From NCBI GenBank assembly GCA_037952775.1, contig JBANAY010000003.1, positions 9,300,001 to 9,364,000 on the forward strand: a stretch of 64,000 bases of DNA, given 5' to 3'. Source of the DNA: Clonostachys chloroleuca. Lineage: Eukaryota > Ascomycota > Sordariomycetes > Hypocreales > Bionectriaceae. This document shows, piece after piece, positions 35,376 to 46,029 of the stretch. The notes under the pieces were generated by a model. That model saw only the letters and a list, made by a program, of their open reading frames with translations, had not been told where the DNA came from and did no database searches. Positions within the stretch are counted from its first letter, which is position 1; each line of letters starts with the position of its first letter. The position numbers and the translations under genes are program-made.

Positions 35376-36308
35376 ATGGCCGATTCAATGACAGCGCGTA
35401 GAACCACATACACATCCAATGATGTCGAGATTCCTTACGGTTTCCTTCGAGGGCCCTCGGAGAAGCCCATAACTCTCACGCACGTCCCGTTTGGCTCTTC
35501 CCCTGTACCAGAATACGATGGCTCTTTCGCCGTTGTCCTCGACAATGTTCTTTCCTTAACCGAGTGCAAGGAGCTGATTCACCTAGCTGAACAATCAGCT
35601 CAGATCGCGGGCGGCAGTGAGTCGGCGAATCAAAACCCTTGGCGACCTGCCATGGTGTCCATCGCACCGGGCATTGAGGCACCTGCGCCGGGATATCGAG
35701 AGAGCGACCGGATTATCTGGGACAGTCAGACAGTTACAGACCTCATCTGGAATCGATGCTGCCAAGTGGAAGGGCTAAAGGAGAAGCTGGCCGTGGTAGA
35801 GCGCACAAGAGAGGATAGATCGGAGGGGCGAGCACCTGGTAGATGGGTTTTCAGTCGGATTAACAACAGGATGAGATTTCTGCGGTACTCTCCTGGTCAT
35901 TACTTCAAACGTAAGTTATGGTCTCATGCGTCGATAGAAGTTGTGCAAACAGCACCATTGGTTTCGCTTAACATTACTGACAAGAAACTGCCAGCGCATT
36001 GTGATGGAGCTTATTGGTATGACGAAGGTACCAAGGAATTTCAAACGCGGTACACGGTGCATCTATACCTCAACGACTCGGCCAAGGTATCAGCGGACAG
36101 CGATCTTGAGGGTGGCGCGACTGGGTTTCTGTCCTGGGATGATCAGCGTCGGATTGATGTTAGCCCGAAGGCGGGGAGCGTGCTGATCTTCCAGCACGAA
36201 GGTCTTTATCATGAGGGGGCACGAGTAACAAAAGGGCAGAAATTTACCCTTAGGACAGACCTGGTATATGAGTGGGAGGATGCTCGGGATTACATCCAGA
36301 AGGAGTGA
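35376..36308 (+). CDS. 2-oxoglutarate/Fe(II) dioxygenase, prolyl-4-hydroxylase-like
   Basis: Two exons (35376-35910, 35995-36308; 84-bp intron that happens to stay open) give 282 residues. Splicing restores HYFKPHCDGAYW. Iron ligands are His180, Asp182 and the distal His251 (YHEGARV), and Lys261 or Arg265 (GQKFTLRTDLVYEW) would hold 2-oxoglutarate. LEGGATGFLSW is the usual strand between them. The family hydroxylates proteins, peptides or small molecules. No signal peptide, so cytosolic. It lies between the regulator and a DHA1 transporter on the same strand, which suggests a shared small-molecule pathway rather than collagen-type chemistry. Confidence 0.88.
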   Translation: MADSMTARRTTYTSNDVEIPYGFLRGPSEKPITLTHVPFGSSPVPEYDGSFAVVLDNVLSLTECKELIHLAEQSAQIAGGSESANQNPWRPAMVSIAPGIEAPAPGYRESDRIIWDSQTVTDLIWNRCCQVEGLKEKLAVVERTREDRSEGRAPGRWVFSRINNRMRFLRYSPGHYFKRKLWSHASIEVVQTAPLVSLNITDKKLPAHCDGAYWYDEGTKEFQTRYTVHLYLNDSAKVSADSDLEGGATGFLSWDDQRRIDVSPKAGSVLIFQHEGLYHEGARVTKGQKFTLRTDLVYEWEDARDYIQKE

Positions 36309-36976
36309 GCCTTTCAAGAGCAGATCTTGTCTTTGTTCACAGCAGAAACAACAGGGACGGAAACTGATAATTTATGCAAGAAACCCGATGAATAAAAACA
36401 AATTATCAATAAAATCATTCACCAAAAACGTTTGTCACTACTGTGGCCAGGATTGACACGTCATAATCATACTCTTACTGCATGAAACCACCATCCAACA
36501 CAAGGGTTGGCAAACTAGCTACACAATTCTTTCTCCTCTGTCCCGCAATATCAAAACTTTTACAGGATTCATAAATTCTATTTTCGGCCAATACTGGAGC
36601 TCGTGCAAACCTGATCCAGTTTCCGGAGGCAAGCTACTGCTCGGCAACATGAAGGGCATCCAGGGGCCATTCAGTTAGGCTGGGATCGCAAATTACGGCT
36701 ATCGGCACCGCTGCATCCTGCGGGGCCTATTTGGCCCTTTTCGACTAATTTGACGAAGTCCATGGACTTTTCCGCGGCGTTTGTCAACAGTCATTGGCTG
36801 GTGCTCCGGAACTGCAAGGGAAAACACAAACGTCGATGTTACAGTCGCCCATCATTACCGCCTAATTCCGGTAAGTCCTGGTCGGTGGCAGATTGAAGAG
36901 AAAAAAACTCATCGCCTCCGCAATTTATTCGAAAACTTGCAGTCTTCAATAACCCCGATAAACATCCCCCACAGAG
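36309..36976. other. Dioxygenase 3' region and MFS promoter
   Basis: No gene seen in this stretch. ATGAATAAA near 36,388 could serve as a polyadenylation signal. Confidence 0.5.
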
Positions 36977-38739
36977 ATGGTGTCACGCAGAACATCAACA
37001 AGTGCTGAGACCAGCCCCAGAGAAGGCCCCAGCGACGAAGAAGACATACATGAACTGGAGAAAAAGCAAAGCCAGGCGATCGAAGAAGGCCATGATGCAG
37101 ACATACCATCCAGTGCTGGCTATATCCTCGATGCACGGGGGGAGAGAAAGCGCAAGCTTTCCCTAGCATCCAGGCGAAGATCCATGGCTTCTAAGGAAAG
37201 GGTTGACTTGGAAGGAGGAGACAACTCTGTCGAAGACAGTGCGGGCGATGTCGACTCGAATGAAGTCTGGTGGGATGGTCCCAACGACCCCGAGAATCCG
37301 TATAATTGGCCAACTTGGAAGAAAATATTCAATTGCGGGCTGGTGAGCGCAATGACTTTCGTCGCGCCTCTTGGCTCATGTAAGAAACCATCATTGCGCA
37401 TCTCACTCTTGGTCAACTCCTTCGTACTAACCTCTCTATAGCTATCTTCGCTCCTAGTGTTCCCGAGGTCATGGCCGAGTTTAAGTCCAGTTCCTTAACG
37501 ATTGCATCTTTTGTCGTGTCAGTCTACATCCTCGGATTTGCGTTTGGGCCTCTAATCATTGCGCCCCTTTCCGAAATTTACGGACGGCTCCCTGTGTATC
37601 ACGCCTGCAACCTAGGATTTGTCGCCTTCGCCGTTGGGTGCGCGCTTGCTCCCTCCCTAAACGCCCTAATCGTCATCCGCTTCTTCAGTGGCCTGTTCGG
37701 ATGTGCCACGGTCACAATAGGCGGGGGCTCTATCGCTGACATGGTCGCTCAAGAGTATCGAGGTGCGGCAATGTCTATATACAGTATAGGGCCCCTGTTT
37801 GGCCCAATCGTTGGCCCTGTTTCCGGAGGTTTCCTGACTCAAGCGGCTGGCTGGCGCTGGACTTTTTGGCTGTTGGCCATTCTCTCTGGAGTTCTCTCCA
37901 TCATCATGGTGCTCACGATGAGAGAGAGCTACGCTCATGTTATATTAGAGCGTAAAGCCGCCAGGCTACGGAAGGAGACCGGCAACGGGCTTCTCCACTC
38001 CAGACTCGATATCGGTCTGTCTACGGGGGATTACTTCAAAAGAGGCATCATCCGGCCGCTCAAACTCTTTGTTCGCTCTCCCATCATTCTGATAACATCA
38101 ATCTATATGTCGATATGCTATGGATATCTCTATCTTATGTTCACAACGATGACAACAGTTTTTCAAGAAACATACGGCTTCAGCACCGGCACAGTTGGGC
38201 TGGCCTACCTCGGACTGGGAGTCGGCAACATGGTGGGGGTTGCGGTCTCCAGCTTGACGTCAGATAAATACCTGAAGAGGAAAGCCGCCCAGGCCAGGGA
38301 AGCATCCAACGAAGAAGGGGCCGAGTTGAACTTGAAGCCAGAATACCGCCTTCCCCTGTTACCTCTGGGTGCTGCTCTGGTTCCAATCGGCCTTTTCATA
38401 TATGGCTGGACTGCCCAATACCGCGTACATTGGATCGTTCCCATCATCTCCCATGTTCCCATCGGGGTTGGGAATTTACTTATCTTCTTGGCTATCCAAA
38501 TGTACATCGTCGACTCTTTTACAGTTTACGCTGCGTCGGCACTTGCCACCAATACTGTGGTCCGATCTATCGCTGGAGCGTTGCTGCCCCTGGCTGGATT
38601 GCCAATGTTCGAAAAGCTAGACATAGGTTGGGGGAATAGCTTGCTAGGGTTCATTGCTATTCTTATGGTTCCAATAGCATTTGGGATGATCAAATGGGGC
38701 GAAAATCTGAGGAACAGATTCCCGGTTAAGAATCTCTAA
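36977..38739 (+). CDS. MFS drug:H+ antiporter, DHA1 family
   Basis: Two exons (36977-37379, 37442-38739) give 566 residues. A charged N-terminal tail of about 100 residues leads to NDPENPYNWPTWKK, the usual entry to the first of twelve helices in fungal DHA1 carriers. Motif A appears between helices 2 and 3 (APLSEIYGRLPVY), the antiporter motif C region around GPLFGPIVGPVSGGFL, and WRWTFWLLAI after it. The family exports drugs, polyamines or metabolites by proton antiport at the plasma membrane. Splicing joins APLGS-SIFAPSVPEV in frame. It is the last gene of the GST-regulator-dioxygenase set and would suit export of its substrate or product. Confidence 0.92.
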
Positions 38740-39083
38740 GGCAAAGAGGTGATATTTCCCAAGACGGCAGTTTGCTTGCTTGAACCCCTAGCCATTAATT
38801 ATACTCTCTCTCAATGATATGTTTCTCGCGCTCTTCGGCTCCCAAATCCGAAATTGACTATCCCGTTGAACCCCTTTTTATGTGTCAATCTCATAGCGGA
38901 ATTGCTTGGAGTAGGCAAGGATACAATATATATGACGCTGCTGTCTAAGGCTATTTCTTTTCTTTTCTTTTTTTCGTTTTTACCTCTCTATTCTGAAGCT
39001 GGCCTCAGATACATTATTGTTATTAGATAGGTAGCTTGTGCCTATGAGCACTCGATAGAAAGCCGTACCATTCCTAGTCAACT
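38740..39083. other. Short convergent gap
   Basis: 3' regions of the MFS gene and the minus-strand hypothetical gene. Contains a TTTCTTTTCTTTTCTTTTTT tract near 38,953. No gene. Confidence 0.5.
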
Positions 39084-40094
39084 CTACTCTTGGAGCATAC
39101 TCTTCAAAAGGTCAAGTATACCTAGTAACTTTACAAACTCTTCGTTTTCGATGAGTATAAACAATTGATAATCCAGCATTTCTTTCTTGTTGTTTCTGAA
39201 TTGTGTTGGGAGCCTACTGTGCACATCCACGTCTTCCCGGAATTTCCTCAAGTGGTTAGCCAATTCGTGGAGGACTTCCGGTGAGAGGTTGGCAAATGAG
39301 CTGTAGGAAATATTTTGACTCTTCCCCTCTGATCCGGGGCCAGCCTTGGTCCAGTCAGAACTATCGTTTGTAAGACTGGTTCCAATGGCTGAACCCAGTG
39401 TCTGTGAGGCCTCGACAGCTCGGTCTGCATCCTCTGATCTCTTCGCTTTGGGTATCTGCTCAAAAAGGGTTTCCAGGAGAACTAAAATTGCGTGGATCTC
39501 GTCTTTGATCTCATAAAGCTCCCGTCGGATGCCTACTATCTTAGGATGTGGACCCTGGCGTGGATCATTTGGATAGCTTAGTTCTGGAATGCGCATCGAG
39601 GAAAACATGGGGTTCTTGAGAAGCTCTGTATCAGGCTCTAGATCACAGCTGCACACAATAAGCAATGGAGCAACAAGCAATGGCAACGGAATTGCCGACC
39701 TCTCGTCTGCAGTTTTTATCGGAGCCGATAGTTGAGCCGTTGGTTCAACCGGTATCTTACGCTTGCTGAACTTCCGTCTGAGTGATCCTCTTAGCCCAAA
39801 TGTGCTCGTGCTGTTTGAAAGCCGAGAGCCAGATCTACTTATGGGCTGGGGTTCTGGAACGCACGTCTTAGGGGTCGACGGTATAGGGGTGTAGAATGGC
39901 GGATAGGATGATGTGACCAAGGGTTCTTGCGGGCCAGCCGTTATGATTGGAACTCTTTGCATTTCGTATGGAGTAGTCTGCGTATGATCCCACAAGCGAG
40001 TTGGCCGTACATACTCCGGACGCTCCCCACCACAGGCTGATGTGGGTAGCGGCCATAGAGGCGGGCTGTAATCTGGCGGCGGCCCTTGTTCCAT
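39084..40094 (-). CDS. Hypothetical protein, Pro-rich N-terminus and helical C-terminus
   Basis: From the Met of MEQGPPPDYSPP the frame gives 336 residues. Residues to about 120 are rich in Pro, Ser and Thr. A basic cluster follows (LRGSLRRKFSKRKIP), then a helix-forming charged part (IRRELYEIKDEIHAILVLLETLF) and a Leu-rich end (NEEFVKLLGILDLLKSML). The hydrophobic AIPLPLLVAPLLIV stretch near the middle could be a short retained intron, since GTCGGC..GTGCAG borders exist and removal keeps the frame. I do not recognise a family. The frame extends upstream, and Met at 40,175 is an alternative start. Confidence 0.5.
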   Translation of the reverse strand: MEQGPPPDYSPPLWPLPTSACGGERPEYVRPTRLWDHTQTTPYEMQRVPIITAGPQEPLVTSSYPPFYTPIPSTPKTCVPEPQPISRSGSRLSNSTSTFGLRGSLRRKFSKRKIPVEPTAQLSAPIKTADERSAIPLPLLVAPLLIVCSCDLEPDTELLKNPMFSSMRIPELSYPNDPRQGPHPKIVGIRRELYEIKDEIHAILVLLETLFEQIPKAKRSEDADRAVEASQTLGSAIGTSLTNDSSDWTKAGPGSEGKSQNISYSSFANLSPEVLHELANHLRKFREDVDVHSRLPTQFRNNKKEMLDYQLFILIENEEFVKLLGILDLLKSMLQE

Positions 40095-41101
40095 CGGAGC
40101 CCGGTATAGAATCTGCGAGAGATTTAGGGCCAGGGTGGGATAATAAGTAATGAGAGTGGATGCTGTGAAGGGCATAAAAAGGAGTGGAAGAGAATTGCGG
40201 AGGTGCCATCGAGTTTTCCTTGCCAATGCGATTCGCAGCTTTGAGATGCCTTACAGGGCAAGGCAACCGCAGTCCGCACCTAAAAAGCTTCTGGTGAGGG
40301 CTAAATGGGTCGGAATACCAGATCTAGTTGTTTCTTTCATGTCAGCATCAGCCCCCATTTCCTTCGTCACTAACTCTCATCTTGATGATTCTCGTCGCAT
40401 CACTTGTTGTAAATCATGGTCTACTATAGGTATTGTAAACCCAGCGCAATAGTATATACCGTGCCTGTTCTAGGAGTAGGTTTCCAGCTCTGGTATTATC
40501 GTCCATGACCTTACCTATGGGTGGCTAGGGTTTTTTTTATTGAAACCCAAGCATACCTTCGGGATCACTTAGACTCGCAATGTGAAGCGATTATAAACAG
40601 AACATGGCCGTAGATTCTAGACTAATCTGGGGAGGTTCACCTCCTTGGTTTATCAGACATGAAGGAGGCTCAGAGGAGCCCCAAGTGCTGTCTCGGCGTT
40701 TCGGTGTTTCGGTGGTCTATATAAGCCGAACCTGCGAAGTTCTGGCATAATCTGAGCAACAAACAGGTGACAAGGAACCCACCAAATATTGATCTTTCGG
40801 CTCATCATTGGCTCAATTGTCTGGTGAGCGGGGTTTGGAGAGGCGATCATTCCTTGTTTCGGAATTGAATCGTTATGATTCATATCGACTAAGTATCATT
40901 CACTAACGCTTCATGCAGTTTCACCAGTTCATCTGAGACCGAGAGACCGAGAACGATGTATATTAAGTGCCTGGTTTGCTGCCTTAATTCCATTCGCAGC
41001 ACAATATCAAACCTCAAAGCAATAAAAATTCTATCACTTAAAACTCCTGCACGCCGCAGTCGCTTACCTTCTACTACTCAACTCTTTTCTCATCACTTTT
41101 A
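40095..41101. other. Divergent intergenic region
   Basis: Upstream regions of the hypothetical (minus) and zinc-finger (plus) genes. A 76-codon minus frame at 40,653-40,883 has no recognisable content. Polypyrimidine sequence precedes the zinc-finger gene start. Confidence 0.4.
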
Positions 41102-42127
41102 ATGGTCACGGGAATAACGACGACGACGACAACAGCCAACGAACAGATGCTCTCATTACAGCCCACCTCGCCTCAGCTTGATTCCTACAGCTACGCCATG
41201 TCTGAGCTGCCGTTTCAGCTAGTAACCCCCGCTGTGCAAGCAACTCCGGTCTTCAGTTCTCTATCATGCCTTTTCTGCAATTCACCTTCAGACAGTCTTG
41301 AAGAAAACCTGGGACATATGCAAAAACGGCATGGGTTGTTCATCCCCGACAAGGAGCACCTGATTCTGGACCTCGAGTCTCTGCTAGAATACTTGCATCT
41401 TGTGATTTTCGAATACAAGGAATGTCTATACTGTCATACGAGCCGCCGCACCATACAGGCAGTTCAGCAACATATGATGGGCACCGGGCACTGCAAATTT
41501 GATATCGCAGACGAAGATTCCGAGTTTCGGGACTTTTACGAATTTGACGAACCAGAAGCAGGCTTTTCCGACGAGAACCAAGAAAACAACCAGGTGCAGC
41601 TCTGGAGTCGCGGCACCTCGACATCTCCAGTCCAAGTTGACGATACCAGCATGAGGCTACCCTCGGGAAGGATTGTATCCAACCGGTCAGCCCCAACACC
41701 CCGTCATCCATCGCGCAAGCCTCTAGAACCACAGCCTCCGAGACATTCTTCATCCATATCTGTTGCGCCTACTACCGCCAGCCAGACAGATACACCTAAG
41801 TCCTCAAAGTCTAGCGAGGATCCTGCTTTGCCCGAGGACCATCCGTCATCTAAAGCATTAGCAAAGCAGGAGAGGCAGAAAGCAGCTTTGGCTGTTCAGC
41901 TCTCCAGTATGCGGAGCAGCGACCAGAGGGCCCTCGCCCACCTGCCTGCCTCCGAGCAACGAGCAGTGTTGTCACAAGCACTGCGGCTCGAAGCGCAGTC
42001 GGATCGCGCAAACAGACAGTTTCGGGGTCAGATGGATAGTTTGGGCAACGTGCTGATGAAAGCCAGATTTGTTAATGATGTACCAGGAGCCTCCAGGGCG
42101 CATAAGAATCGATTTTTCGCGGCCTAG
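41102..42127 (+). CDS. Rei1/ZNF622-like C2H2 zinc-finger protein
   Basis: The intronless 341-residue protein has two C2H2-type fingers: Cys56/Cys59 with His72/His77 (CLFCNSPSDSLEENLGHMQK) and Cys108/Cys111 with His124/His130 (CLYCHTSRRTIQAVQQHM). Between them lies IPDKEHLILDLESLLEYL. This is the arrangement of the Rei1 family, cytosolic 60S ribosome-maturation factors. After the fingers there is EFRDFYEFDE as in Rei1. The N-terminal finger of full Rei1 is missing and the middle (150-260) is low-complexity Ser/Pro/Thr, so it is more likely a diverged paralog than the housekeeping gene. A KQERQKAALAVQL helix and a basic end follow. Confidence 0.8.
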   Translation: MVTGITTTTTTANEQMLSLQPTSPQLDSYSYAMSELPFQLVTPAVQATPVFSSLSCLFCNSPSDSLEENLGHMQKRHGLFIPDKEHLILDLESLLEYLHLVIFEYKECLYCHTSRRTIQAVQQHMMGTGHCKFDIADEDSEFRDFYEFDEPEAGFSDENQENNQVQLWSRGTSTSPVQVDDTSMRLPSGRIVSNRSAPTPRHPSRKPLEPQPPRHSSSISVAPTTASQTDTPKSSKSSEDPALPEDHPSSKALAKQERQKAALAVQLSSMRSSDQRALAHLPASEQRAVLSQALRLEAQSDRANRQFRGQMDSLGNVLMKARFVNDVPGASRAHKNRFFAA

Positions 42128-44156
42128 GCCATGTTTGGATGTGGGCTGGGATGGAAAAGACACGCCTTCTCGTAGGAGTTTGTTATTTCAAAAGCATGAT
42201 AAGATCAATACATTTGTTTTCGTCATAGGACTCATCAGCTCCATCCTCTTGCAGTGATCAGGCTTCTCCCACAGAATTTAGATTGATAAGATGAAACTAG
42301 TCGTAAGATCGCGCACTGGCATGGTAGACCCTGGTTCCAAAAGGTCCTCGGGTTTCCCATCAGCCTATTTTCAACCGCATACGCGCGAGTACCCCAAACT
42401 ACGTAATATTAGCACTTCTGGCCCCAGGAGCTTCGTTTCTACGGGAATATTATAGTATTGGAAACAGTCATTGGTCATAGGTTAGTCACGCTCGTATCAC
42501 TTATCTGCTAAGTGAGCCTCTGGAAAAAAAGACACTGGGGTTCGTGAGAAATAGCCAAGCCCCTTTGTGGGTACGCCTCGGAAAGTGAGGTAGAGTCGAA
42601 AGCCGTCTATCCGGTTTCGCTCGAGACTGGTTCACGGTGCTTGCCTCAAAATCAATTAGTGTCTCTAAAGTCTTTCGATTTGTTGTCCAGCCTAGAGACC
42701 CGTTCTTCCCTCGGTGGGATTGAAACTTTCATGTCGAAAATTCTCAGCTCACAAGTCCATGCTGAAGTTCTCTCCCATCAACATGGACCCCTGCGCCAAC
42801 ATACGTTCAATCTTGAACCCCGTCTCAGGGCGACAGGAACGAGAAATTTGGACCGGAGTCGAGAAGCCACGCTGTGAACCCAACTTTGAGACCTTCGCCA
42901 AGGCCGTATTAAGGTCTATTCCTAGACTGGGACTCGACTCTTTCTCATGCCATGCAATCCAACTATATCAGCTACATCTTATCCAGCTGATCGTTCTCAA
43001 TACGTTCCAGAAAATCATGGATTCCGATCTGAAGGGATCCCTGTATCATGGGAGGGTCTAGAATCCTTGCCGTATTATGTACGCTCCCACCATTCACAAC
43101 CTAGTGTGGAACAGCTAGTTTGAGATTCGGCCGAGAATGTTTACTGTTAGATTTTCAAGTAGATGTCGGTCGATATTCAATTGTAGGCATTTGTGCTCCT
43201 TGAGCCTACCAGGGCCAAGTGATACTGTCATATTTGCCAGAAGACAATGAGAAAATTATAAGACCTCACATGCCATACCTTAACTTGCTGATCGGAAATT
43301 GCACTCGCCAAAGCACCTCCTTATTAGAACCAGAGACTGCAGCGAGCAGATCACACCTCAGGTACACTGTGACGTGTGCCGATTTTCCGAAACCCCTGGC
43401 CTATTAAGTTATCAGATCCGCACCGTCTGGCCAACCAGACTCCACCTCCTCACATGGCTACCTGGCCCGTCATGTTTAGAGCAAGCTATATCCCTCGTCG
43501 TCTGCCCTGCAAGTGGGCTGAAGGCGTTCCAGTGCACCTAGTTAGGAAATCCCCTCCACTGCTAAAATCTCATGACAGAACAGGCCAGTGCTAATCTTTA
43601 ATAGTTCGGTGGGCAGCGGGGAGCTCGTGAGAAGTTGGAGAAATGCCTCTCGGCTTACCCGGCGTTTCTGGCAGCCGAGGGCGCCGGCCTGCATATCAGC
43701 TACGAAAGCCGTATCCTTCATCATGCAATGGCGTTGCTCTGTCTCCATATATATCCGGCTTGTGATGCTGCAGGTAGGATCGAATGCAATAAACGGCCTT
43801 GGCAAATACCCATATGCAGAGCGATCAATCATCACGGCTGGGGTGATGAAAGCCTCCATCGACCGACCAGACGAGGTTTGTCTCCCCACCTGTTCTCAAA
43901 GTAGAAATCTTAAGTGTTCATCCCGGGATGCTGCGCGGATTCCTTGACCAGGGTGGCTTGCTCAGAGGCAAAAGTAATCGGGAAGTTCCTACCGAAGGAG
44001 TGGACGTTGCATTGAAATGTGCTCATGCCTGCATCGGACGCATAATAACCATGCGTGCTCCCCTCTTGTCAGATTGATTGATAAGGCTTCTCCCTCCTCG
44101 ACTGATCCTTGGCTCTACACTTACCCGTCGGGACACATTCACGAGAATCTGCTGTC
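42128..44156. other. 2 kb gene-poor gap upstream of the siderophore transporter
   Basis: I see no gene I can support. A plus-strand frame around 42,756-43,061 and overlapping frames at 43,200-43,950 on both strands have protein-like runs but no family resemblance, and several start at non-ATG codons. It may contain relics of a lost gene. An iron-regulator-like site lies at 43,409. Confidence 0.4.
43409..43417 (-). promoter_or_regulatory. SreA-type iron-repressor site (ATCTGATAA)
   Basis: TTATCAGAT on the plus strand is ATCTGATAA on the minus strand, an exact match to the ATCWGATAA consensus known for SreA/Urbs1-class GATA repressors of siderophore genes. It is 740 bases upstream of the siderophore transporter start. 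A single 9-mer can occur by chance, so the link is inferred from context. Confidence 0.4.
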
Positions 44157-46029
44157 ATGGGTGCCACCAAGCAGGTTGGAGACGATGGTCTCCAAACCAC
44201 CACTAACGTAGCCGCCATTGATAGAACCAGGCAGACTGGTGACGATGACTTTCACGCAGCCGCAGCACGCAAAGCGGAAGCCAACGTAGATACCAATGAT
44301 GCTGATCATCAAGCCGGCTGGGACACGGACGAGCCTATCAACAAAGATGCTCAAGCCGGTATCCAGAACATCGAGGCGACTACCATGGTATGGAACAAGA
44401 AGGCGTTGATCACTGCCTATGTTTGGATCTGGGTTATCTGTATGTATCATTCCCAATCGCCAACTTGACATGGTTGCTTATTCGTTTTTAGATTTCGTCG
44501 ATAGCCTGCAGCAAGGCACCACGGGAGCACTCACGCCATATGTCACATCCTCCTATCTGCAACATTCGCTCACCCCAACTACAAGCATCATGAGCAGTAT
44601 CATTGGCGGCGTCTCACGTCTCACTATTGCCAAGATCATTGATGTTATTGGCCGTCCAACTGGATACCTCCTTTCAGTCGTCTTTCTCACTCTCGGCCTG
44701 ATCCTCATGGCTGCTAACAATGGTGTCGAGATGTACGCGGCTGCGCAAGTCTTTTACTGGGTTGGCTACGACGGTCTCATGTTCTGCCTAACAGTTTTCA
44801 TCGCGGATACATCCCACCTGCGGAACCGAGGCCTGATGTTCGCTTACTCCCAGACGCCGTACATCATCACCACCTGGATCTCGGGCTACGTTGCTACTGA
44901 CTTCCTCAACGGCCCAGGCTGGCGATGGGGGTTCGGCGCATTTTGCATCATCACACCCGTCATGCTCTCCCCTCTCTGGATCCTTTTCATTCACTACCTG
45001 CGCATTGCTAGAAAGCAGGGCATTCTGCCTGAAAGACCCAATAGTGGTCGCAATATCTTGCAGTCCCTTTACTATTACTGCCGCGAGTTTGATGCCATCG
45101 GTATCCTCCTCGTCACTGCCGGTCTTGCCCTCTTTTTGCTATCTTTCAACCTGTACTCAAATCAAGCCGAGCAATGGAAGTCGCCTCTTATTATCTGCTT
45201 CATTATCTTCGGTGGTCTTCTCCTCATCGCCTTTGCAGTCTACGAGAAGTGGTTTGCTCCCGTCACGTTCATTCCTTACAACCTGCTCCTTGACCGGACA
45301 GTCATGGGGTCCTGCATCCTGGCGGCCACCAATTTCATAAGCTTTTACATCTGGAACTCTTACTTCTCCTCTTTCCTGCAGGTAGTGAACGGTCTGACGG
45401 TCACCCAAGCCACGTACGTCGGTAACACCTATAATATGGGTTCCTGCTTCTGGGGTGTCATAGTCGGTCTAGCCATCCGCTATACCGGCCGTTTCAAGCC
45501 CTTTGCTCTGTTCTTCGGTGTTCCTCTCATGATCTTGGGCGCAGGCCTAATGATCAAGTTCCGCCAGCCCGACGTAAACATCGGATACATCGTCATGCGC
45601 CAGATTTTCATCGCCTTTGCCGGCGGTACTTGCGTGATTACCCAAGAGGTCGCCGTCATGGCTGCCGCTGAGCACCAGCATATCGCCGTCGTCATCGCGA
45701 TGCAGTATATGTTCTCCAGCATCGGCGGCGCCATCGGCTCGACCGTCTCCTCCGCCATCTGGCAGAACGAGTTCCCCAAGAGCTTGGCCAAGCACCTTCC
45801 TGAAGAGTCGCAGGGAAATCTCACGTCAATCTACGGCAACTTGGTCACACAGCTTTCGTATCCGGAGGGTTCGTCCACGCGTATCGCTATCCAGGATGCG
45901 TACGGAGAGGCCCAGCGGTACATGCTCATTGCTGCCACTTGCGTCCTCATCCTGTCCCTCGGTTCTGTCGCTGTCTGGAGGGATCTCAAGATCAAGAATG
46001 TCAAGCAGGTCAAGGGTGTCGTTGTCTAA
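44157..46029 (+). CDS. Siderophore-iron transporter, MFS (MirB/Arn type)
   Basis: Two exons (44157-44439, 44492-46029) encode 606 residues. A hydrophilic tail of about 80 residues leads to a 14-helix carrier. Splicing creates WVIYFVDSLQQGTTGALTPY, the hallmark first helix of siderophore transporters (YFVDSLQ). Further family features are SIMSSIIGGVSRLTIAKIID and WRWGFGAFCIITPV, with a long C-terminal end in cytosol. The family imports ferric siderophores such as triacetylfusarinine, ferrichrome or heterologous types with protons at the plasma membrane. The ligand cannot be read from sequence. The start (MGATKQVGDD) is the first ATG in frame. An upstream SreA-like site is consistent with iron repression. 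Confidence 0.93.

Noticed and set aside
40095..40226. Longer N-terminus of the hypothetical protein from 40,226
   Set aside because: That frame starts at TTG. An ATG at 40,175 is possible, but the sequence before MEQGPPP ends in CTCTCGCAG, like an intron acceptor.
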